Source: Nonomuraea thailandensis
GTDB lineage: Bacteria > Actinomycetota > Actinomycetes > Streptosporangiales > Streptosporangiaceae
DNA: 64,000 bases
Assembly (NCBI RefSeq): GCF_024172165.1
Contig: NZ_JAMZEB010000002.1
Coordinates: 7,337,501 to 7,401,500, forward strand
Reading direction: 5' to 3'
The notes beneath the pieces are model-generated. The model did no database searches. It worked only from the letters and a program-made list of their open reading frames with translations, and was not told where the DNA came from. Made by a program: the position numbers and the translations under genes. Shown here piece by piece: positions 58,955 to 64,000 of this stretch. Numbering within the stretch: the stretch's first letter is position 1; the number at the start of each line of letters is the position of its first letter.

Positions 58955-61861
58955 TCATCCGGCCAGGCGGAGCACGCCCCAGTGGCTGGTGTCGAGGTAG
59001 CTGCGGCCGGTCGCGTCGCTCCAGGTCGCCGCGCTCGTCCTGGCGCCGCCCGTCGCGTCGTTGACCTGGACGTCGAAGCCCAGCAGCGTCCCCTCCTCCA
59101 GGGTGATCGTGGGCAGCGCGATGGCCGCCTCCACCACGTAACCGCCGGGCACCGTCACGGCCGCCGCGCGCACGTTGTCCTTGACGCCCGCCGCGTCGAA
59201 CGTGCCGCCCACGGTGATCCGGCCGGAGAAGCTCACCCGGTACTGGCCGTCGTCGTCCTCGTAGCCCTTGGTCTTGCCGTTCCCCGGATCCACGAAGATC
59301 TCCACGGAGTCCTGCTCCCACGGGTTCGCGGACTCCTCGCTCAGCGCGGGGTCGGTGACCTGGGCCAGGACGTACAGGGTCGAGCCCGACCAGAGGGAGC
59401 GGACCTTGGCGGTGGCGCCCGAGGCGCCCTGGATCCAGGTCCCGGTGCGGATCTCGGGCACGCCCTGCCACAGCCGGTCCACGGCGCCGTCGAGGACGGG
59501 GGCCGGGCGGCGCGGGGCGGTGGCGCGCTTGACGGCGGGGACGGGCGTGAGCTCGCCCGTCCAGGTGGTCCGCGTGCCGCGGTCGCGCACCGCCACCTCG
59601 ACGTCGGTGCCGCTGCCGAGCAGCGCCTCCACGCGGTAGCCGGTGGCGGTGCGGCGCGCGCCGGGCGAGGTCCGGCCGAGGGTGCGCGAGCGGCCGTCCA
59701 CGGTGAAGGTGACCCGGTCGTCCGCGGAGACGGTCGGGTCCGTCACCTCGGCCAGGACGTACAGGCCGGCGGCGGAGGAGCGGGCCTGGAAGCCGGCCGA
59801 GACGTCGCCGACGCGGGCGAGCGGCGCGTCCGGCAGCAGGTCCCACTCCAGGTCGCGCTTGCCGTCCACCTTGACGACCGCGGCGGGCGCCTCCAGCCTG
59901 CGCACCAGCGGGTCCAGCTTCGACGGGTCCACGACGCCCCAGTACGCGGGCTTGGCCTGAAGGTCGTCGTCGAAGAGCAGCGGCGCGTTGAGCCGCGGGA
60001 TCGGCCAGGAGCGCAGCCAGCTCACGTCGTCCGACTCGCCCCACACGGTGACCGAGCTCAGCCGCCCGGCCTGCCGGCGGAAGACGTCGAACAGCTCCTT
60101 GTACCGGTGCCCCTGCTGGACGAGCAGCTCGGGCGGGATCGTGTCGTAGGTGGAGACGAAGTCGGTGTAGACGCTCACGTCCAGCTCGGTGACCTGCTGG
60201 TCCAGGCCGAGCGTGGCGAAGCGCTCGATGGTGGCCTCGACCTCGGAGGCCGGCGGGTGCTCGATGTTGAGGTGGAGCTGGTGACCGACGCCGTCGATCG
60301 GCACGCCCTCGGCCTTGAGCTGCTGGACCAGCTTGTACAGGGCCTCGCGCTTGCGCGGGAACTCGGTGTTGTAGTCGTTGATGAACAGCTTGGCGTCCGG
60401 GTCGGCCTCGCGCGCGACGCGGAAGGCGGTGCGGATGAAGTCGAGCCCGGCGATCTGGTACCACGGGGAGCGGCGCAGCCCGTCCGGCTGGTTCTCGTCC
60501 ACGACCTCGTTGACCACGTCCCAGACCGCGATCCGGCCCTTGTAGCGGGTGACGAGCGTGCGCACGTGCCGCTCCAGGCGCTGCAGCAGCACCTCCTTGG
60601 TGGCGTTCTCGAACACCCAGGCGGGGGTCTGGCTGTGCCAGGCGAGGGTGTGGCCGCGCACGGTCATGCCGTGCTCGGTGGCGAAGTCCACCAGGTGGTC
60701 GCCGTCGGTGAAGGTGAACTCCCCTTCGCGGGGCTCGGTGGCGTCCCACTTGAGCTCGTTGCCGGGGGTGACGCCGTTGAAGTGCTTGGCGAGCAGCTCG
60801 CCGTGCACGCCGAGCGTCTCGGGCCGGGTGAAGGCCGAGCCCATGGTGAACGGCACCTCGTCCTTGAGGGAGGGGAGGCCGGTCTGGATGGGCTTGGGCT
60901 CGACGTGGGTCATCGTGAAGTCGTCGAGGTGGAAGGGGAAGGTGCCGGTGTCGGACTCGACGTAGAGGCTGAGGAAGTCCACGTCGTGGGCCAGCGTGTA
61001 CGTGCCCGCGAGCTGGACCCACTCCCCTACGGGCACGTCCTTGGGCGCGACGACGCGCTCGTAGCTGGGGGTGCCGCCGGTGCGGCGCTCGATCGAGAGG
61101 CCGAGCCTGCCGGACGGGGTGTCGGGGCCGAGCCGGACCCAGGCCGACAGGGCGTACTTGTCGCCCTTGCCCATGCGGCCGAGCACGTTCAGGGCGGGGC
61201 CGTCCCAGGAGGCGGAGCGGCCGGTGACGGCCAGGCCCCCGGCGCCCCCGTGGGCGGTCGGCTCGACCGCGAGGGCCGCGGAGGCGCGCGGCGACCAGTC
61301 CTGTGCGGTGCCGTCCTCGAAGTCGCTGGTGATCGGCTCGCGGGTGGGGTCGCCGAGCGGGCTCAGGACGATGTCGTCCAGGTAGTACCGGGAGGTGGCG
61401 TCGGAGCTCTCGACGTAGAGCTGCACGTCGGTGGACTCGGCGGTGAACTGGTAGCCGCCCGACAGCCGCACCCACGCGCCATCGGTGACGGTGGCGGCCG
61501 CAACCCGCTCGTAGGTGGTCTCGCCGCCGGTCGGCGTGCGCTGCACGGTCATCGCGATCGTGCTCGCGGGTTGCCCCGCGGCCAGCCTGGCGTACGCGGT
61601 GACGGTGTAGCCGACGCCCCTGACGAAGGGGCCGGCGATGGACGCGCCGTGCCAGGTGGCGGTCCTGCCGCTCACCGCGAGGCCGCCCGATCCCCCTCGC
61701 GCCGCCTCCGGCGTCACCGTGACGGAGACGCCGTCGCCACGCGGCCCCCAGCCCTGGGCGGTGCCGCCCTCGAAGTCGTACGTGAGGTCGGCCGCGTGCG
61801 CCGGAAGCACCGGCACCAGGCATAACAGGGCGACGACCACCAGGGCTCGAAGGGTGCGCAC
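58955..61861 (-). CDS. Secreted multi-modular GH10 endo-1,4-beta-xylanase
   Basis: A 968-residue enzyme starting at GTG (AGGAG 5 bases upstream). Modules in order: signal peptide (to about residue 24), CBM22 (about 25-170), CBM22 (about 175-320), GH10 barrel (about 325-645), and two CBM9-like domains (about 655-800 and 800-968). Acid/base Glu452 lies in WDVVNEVVDE and nucleophile Glu559 in VTELDVSVY; HTLAWHSQTP and INDYNTE are further GH10 marks. It cleaves internal xylan linkages outside the cell, with the CBMs holding it to xylan or cellulose. A TGAAAGTTTCA operator lies 23 bases upstream. Confidence 0.93.
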   Translation of the reverse strand: MRTLRALVVVALLCLVPVLPAHAADLTYDFEGGTAQGWGPRGDGVSVTVTPEAARGGSGGLAVSGRTATWHGASIAGPFVRGVGYTVTAYARLAAGQPASTIAMTVQRTPTGGETTYERVAAATVTDGAWVRLSGGYQFTAESTDVQLYVESSDATSRYYLDDIVLSPLGDPTREPITSDFEDGTAQDWSPRASAALAVEPTAHGGAGGLAVTGRSASWDGPALNVLGRMGKGDKYALSAWVRLGPDTPSGRLGLSIERRTGGTPSYERVVAPKDVPVGEWVQLAGTYTLAHDVDFLSLYVESDTGTFPFHLDDFTMTHVEPKPIQTGLPSLKDEVPFTMGSAFTRPETLGVHGELLAKHFNGVTPGNELKWDATEPREGEFTFTDGDHLVDFATEHGMTVRGHTLAWHSQTPAWVFENATKEVLLQRLERHVRTLVTRYKGRIAVWDVVNEVVDENQPDGLRRSPWYQIAGLDFIRTAFRVAREADPDAKLFINDYNTEFPRKREALYKLVQQLKAEGVPIDGVGHQLHLNIEHPPASEVEATIERFATLGLDQQVTELDVSVYTDFVSTYDTIPPELLVQQGHRYKELFDVFRRQAGRLSSVTVWGESDDVSWLRSWPIPRLNAPLLFDDDLQAKPAYWGVVDPSKLDPLVRRLEAPAAVVKVDGKRDLEWDLLPDAPLARVGDVSAGFQARSSAAGLYVLAEVTDPTVSADDRVTFTVDGRSRTLGRTSPGARRTATGYRVEALLGSGTDVEVAVRDRGTRTTWTGELTPVPAVKRATAPRRPAPVLDGAVDRLWQGVPEIRTGTWIQGASGATAKVRSLWSGSTLYVLAQVTDPALSEESANPWEQDSVEIFVDPGNGKTKGYEDDDGQYRVSFSGRITVGGTFDAAGVKDNVRAAAVTVPGGYVVEAAIALPTITLEEGTLLGFDVQVNDATGGARTSAATWSDATGRSYLDTSHWGVLRLAG

Positions 61862-61883
61862 AGTGCTCCTACGGCATCCGGGA

Positions 61884-61894
61884 TGAAAGTTTCA
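61884..61894. promoter_or_regulatory. GAAANTTTC-type operator before the GH10 gene
   Basis: TGAAAGTTTCA is an 11-base palindrome 23 bases before the xylanase start. It is identical to the core of the site inside the GH30 gene and shares GAAANTTTC with the one before GH30. The simplest reading is a common LacI-type repressor encoded elsewhere. Confidence 0.65.
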
Positions 61895-61964
61895 GCGAAT
61901 CCCCGATAAGTATCAGGCGGACTGTAGAGCCGACGCGATGACGGGTCAACAGTCCCTCCCTTCA

Positions 61965-62055
61965 CTGCAATCGCTTGTTGCAGGGCGAGTGCAGTTTCAC
62001 TGCAGATCATTGACGTGGTGAGGGGATTGAGCGAACGTTTCATGCAACCGATTGC
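61965..62055. promoter_or_regulatory. TGCA-containing inverted repeats ahead of the pectinase gene
   Basis: Three inverted repeats lie in the 217-base divergent gap: CTGCAA/TTGCAG with a 7-base spacer (61965-61983), TGCAGT/ACTGCA with a 3-base spacer (61990-62004), and GCAA/TTGC with a 4-base spacer (62044-62055). TTGACG (62010-62015) may be a -35 hexamer. They probably form the control region of the pectinase gene. Confidence 0.5.
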
Positions 62056-62078
62056 CGCACTCCGTCAAGGCTGCGCAC

Positions 62079-64000
62079 ATGCGACTTCTGTTACTCCCCC
62101 CAGTGATCGCCCTGACAGTGATCGCGTCCATGACCCCCGCGGCCACGGCCGCGACCCGCGCCACCATCGTCGTGGCCGCCGACGGCTCGGGCGACCACCC
62201 GACCGTCCAGGACGCCGTGAACGCCGTGCCCTCGGGCAACACCCGGCCGGTCACCATCCTGGTCCGCAAGGGCACCTACAAGCAGCAGGTGGTCGTCCCC
62301 GCCGACAAACCGCACATCACGCTCGCCGGCGACACCCGCGACCCGCGCGAGGTGGTGCTCACCTTCGACGCCTCGGCGGCCACGCAGAAGCCGGACGGCT
62401 CCGGCCCGTACGGCACCTCGGGCAGCGCCTCGTACGTGATCAGCGCCCCCGACTTCACCGCCCGCAACCTCACCTTCGAGAACTCCTACGACGAGGCCGC
62501 GAACGGCAACAGCCAGGCCGTCGCCGTCAGGACGACGGGCGACCGCCAGGTGTACGACAACGTCAGGTTCCTCGGCAACCAGGACACCCTGTACGCCAAC
62601 ACCGGCTCGGCCGCCACCTTCGCCCGGCAGTACTTCCACAACTGCTACGTAGAGGGCGACGTCGACTTCATCTTCGGCCGGGCCACGGCGGTGTTCGACC
62701 GCTGCGTGATCAAGGCGCTGAGCCGGGGCAGCACGGACAACAACGGCTACGTCACCGCCGCCAGCACCGAGATCGGCAACCCGTACGGGTTCCTGATCCA
62801 CCGCAGCCACCTGGTCAGCGACGCGCCCGCCCGCACGTTCCACCTGGGCCGCCCGTGGCCGGCCGGCGGCTCGCTCACGGCGCGCGGCCAGGTGCTGGTG
62901 CGGGAGTCGTGGCTGGGCCAGCAGTTCAAGGACGCGCCCTGGACCGACATGTCTGGCCTGAACTGGCGCGAGGCCCGCCTGTCCGAGTACCGCAACCACG
63001 GCCCCGGCTCGACCGTCAACGACGACCGCCCGCAGCTCACCGCGGCGCAGGCCAGGGCGTACACGCCGGAGAGGTACCTGGCCGGCGCCGACGGCTGGAA
63101 CCCGCTGCGCCGGCCGGGCCCCGCGCCCAGGCCCGAGCCCGGCCGCCAGGTGCTGCCGCGCGACGACGGCTGGGCCGCGGCCACGACTGGCACGACGGGC
63201 GGCTCGGCCGCCCGCCCCGAGGACGTGCACGTCGTCTCGACCAGGGCGGAGCTCCTGGCCGCGCTGGGGAGCCCGGCCGACAACACCCCGAGGATCGTCT
63301 ACGTCAAGGGCGCCGTCGACGCCGACACCGACGCCGCGGGCAACCCGCTGACCTGCGACGACTACGCCGTGAACGGCTACAGCCTGCCCGCCTACCTGGC
63401 CGCCTACGACCCCGCAGTCTGGGGCAGGACCAGTGTCCCCTCGGGGCCGCTGGAGGAGGCCCGCAAGGCGTCGTACGCCAGGATGGCCGAGCACGTCACG
63501 GTCACCATCGGGTCCAACGTCACGCTGATGGGCCTGGGCAGGGACGCCGCGCTGAAGAGCTTCGGCCTGCGGATCAGCAACGCCGACAACGTCATCGTGC
63601 GCAACCTGACCATCACCGACACCTCAGACTGCTTCCCGCAGTGGGACCCGACCGACGGCGCCGAGGGCAACTGGAACGCCTCCTTCGACAACGTGGAGGT
63701 CTCCGGCTCCACCCACGTGTGGCTGGACCACAACACGCTCAACGACGGCGACAACCCCGACTCGGGCCAGCCGCTGTACTTCGGCCGGCCCTACCAGGTG
63801 CACGACGGGCTGCTCGACGTCGTACGCGGCTCCAACTACGTGACGCTGTCCTGGAACCACCTCAGCGGCCACGACAAGGTGACGCTGATCGGCAACACCG
63901 ACAGCCCCACCCGGTACGGCGAGGAGGACAAGCTCAAGGTCACCCTGCACCACAACTACTTCGAAGCGCTCGGCCAGCGCACGCCCCGGGTCCGGTTCGG
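62079..64000 (+). CDS. Pectin methylesterase-pectate lyase fusion (3' end outside window)
   Basis: At least 640 residues, running off the window. After a signal peptide (MRLLLLPPVIALTVIASM), residues about 28-345 are a CE8 pectin methylesterase: catalytic Asp169 and Gln168 in GNQDTLY, Asp196 in GDVDFIFG, Arg258/Trp260 in LGRPWP. A Pro-rich linker follows (GPAPRPEPG). Residues about 383 onward are a PL1 pectate lyase: calcium-ligand Asp550 (WLDHNTLNDG) and the catalytic-Arg region QRTPRVRF at 633-640. The first half demethylates pectin, the second cleaves the resulting pectate. The start has only a weak AAGG site. It is divergent from the GH10 gene. Confidence 0.92.
   Translation, partial: MRLLLLPPVIALTVIASMTPAATAATRATIVVAADGSGDHPTVQDAVNAVPSGNTRPVTILVRKGTYKQQVVVPADKPHITLAGDTRDPREVVLTFDASAATQKPDGSGPYGTSGSASYVISAPDFTARNLTFENSYDEAANGNSQAVAVRTTGDRQVYDNVRFLGNQDTLYANTGSAATFARQYFHNCYVEGDVDFIFGRATAVFDRCVIKALSRGSTDNNGYVTAASTEIGNPYGFLIHRSHLVSDAPARTFHLGRPWPAGGSLTARGQVLVRESWLGQQFKDAPWTDMSGLNWREARLSEYRNHGPGSTVNDDRPQLTAAQARAYTPERYLAGADGWNPLRRPGPAPRPEPGRQVLPRDDGWAAATTGTTGGSAARPEDVHVVSTRAELLAALGSPADNTPRIVYVKGAVDADTDAAGNPLTCDDYAVNGYSLPAYLAAYDPAVWGRTSVPSGPLEEARKASYARMAEHVTVTIGSNVTLMGLGRDAALKSFGLRISNADNVIVRNLTITDTSDCFPQWDPTDGAEGNWNASFDNVEVSGSTHVWLDHNTLNDGDNPDSGQPLYFGRPYQVHDGLLDVVRGSNYVTLSWNHLSGHDKVTLIGNTDSPTRYGEEDKLKVTLHHNYFEALGQRTPRVRF

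Overview
The window is very GC-rich, densely packed DNA with strong G/C third-position bias, long antisense shadow frames, frequent GTG starts and ATGA gene overlaps. It looks like the chromosome of a filamentous actinomycete. The plant-polymer enzymes, a Thermobifida-like cutinase and large LuxR/ATPase regulators favour the Streptosporangiales (Nonomuraea or Actinomadura type). That placement is inference; no rRNA, tRNA, CRISPR array or transposase is visible.

Layout. 1-3.9 kb: end of a permease gene, a GPP34 protein, a secreted-type nuclease/lamin-tail protein, a zinc-ribbon membrane protein and an SRPBCC protein. 3.9-10.9 kb: a sugar module with a GH30 glycanase, a three-gene sugar ABC importer (binding protein, MalF-type, MalG-type), a ROK regulator and a Gfo/Idh/MocA oxidoreductase. 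11-16.8 kb: a giant LuxR regulator, an epoxide hydrolase, and a TetR/hydrolase pair. 16.8-24.7 kb: an apparent catabolic regulon in which PaaX, acyl-CoA ligase and a short MetE-like protein run leftward while a complete branched-chain-type ABC importer (livK-G-F-H-M order) runs rightward from a well-formed promoter. 24.8-28.6 kb: a second giant LuxR regulator bracketed by identical palindromes, followed by a polyester hydrolase/cutinase of the PET-hydrolase family.

28.7-37.8 kb holds small stress, repair and regulatory genes: an AhpD-like protein, an MmyB-type regulator, an AlkD-like protein, two TetR genes, a methyltransferase, a DUF899 protein, a decayed gene, an MFS pump, a DUF11 surface protein and an Lrp regulator. 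37.9-42.4 kb: a fused indolepyruvate ferredoxin oxidoreductase and an acyl-CoA dehydrogenase, presumably under the divergent Lrp gene. 42.5-47.6 kb looks like an accessory island of less biased codon use, with a membrane NACHT ATPase, a gene remnant, two orphan exported or membrane proteins and a secreted HNH nuclease. 47.6-51.5 kb: an adenylate kinase, a C39-like protease, a LysR regulator and an NAD(P)-dependent epimerase.

51.7-56.2 kb encodes the most striking protein: a caspase-like protease fused to an nSTAND ATPase, one membrane span and fourteen WD40 repeats. 56.1-64 kb returns to plant cell-wall breakdown with a GH43 enzyme, a DNRLRE secreted protein, a multi-modular GH10 xylanase (CBM22-CBM22-GH10-CBM9-CBM9) and a pectin methylesterase/pectate lyase fusion that runs off the window.

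The hydrolases at the two ends appear co-regulated. The palindrome core GAAANTTTC lies just upstream of both GH30 and GH10, and again inside the GH30 gene. Other candidate operators are assigned below to ROK, PaaX, LuxR and TetR regulators from repeated motifs in the sequence; none has been tested.
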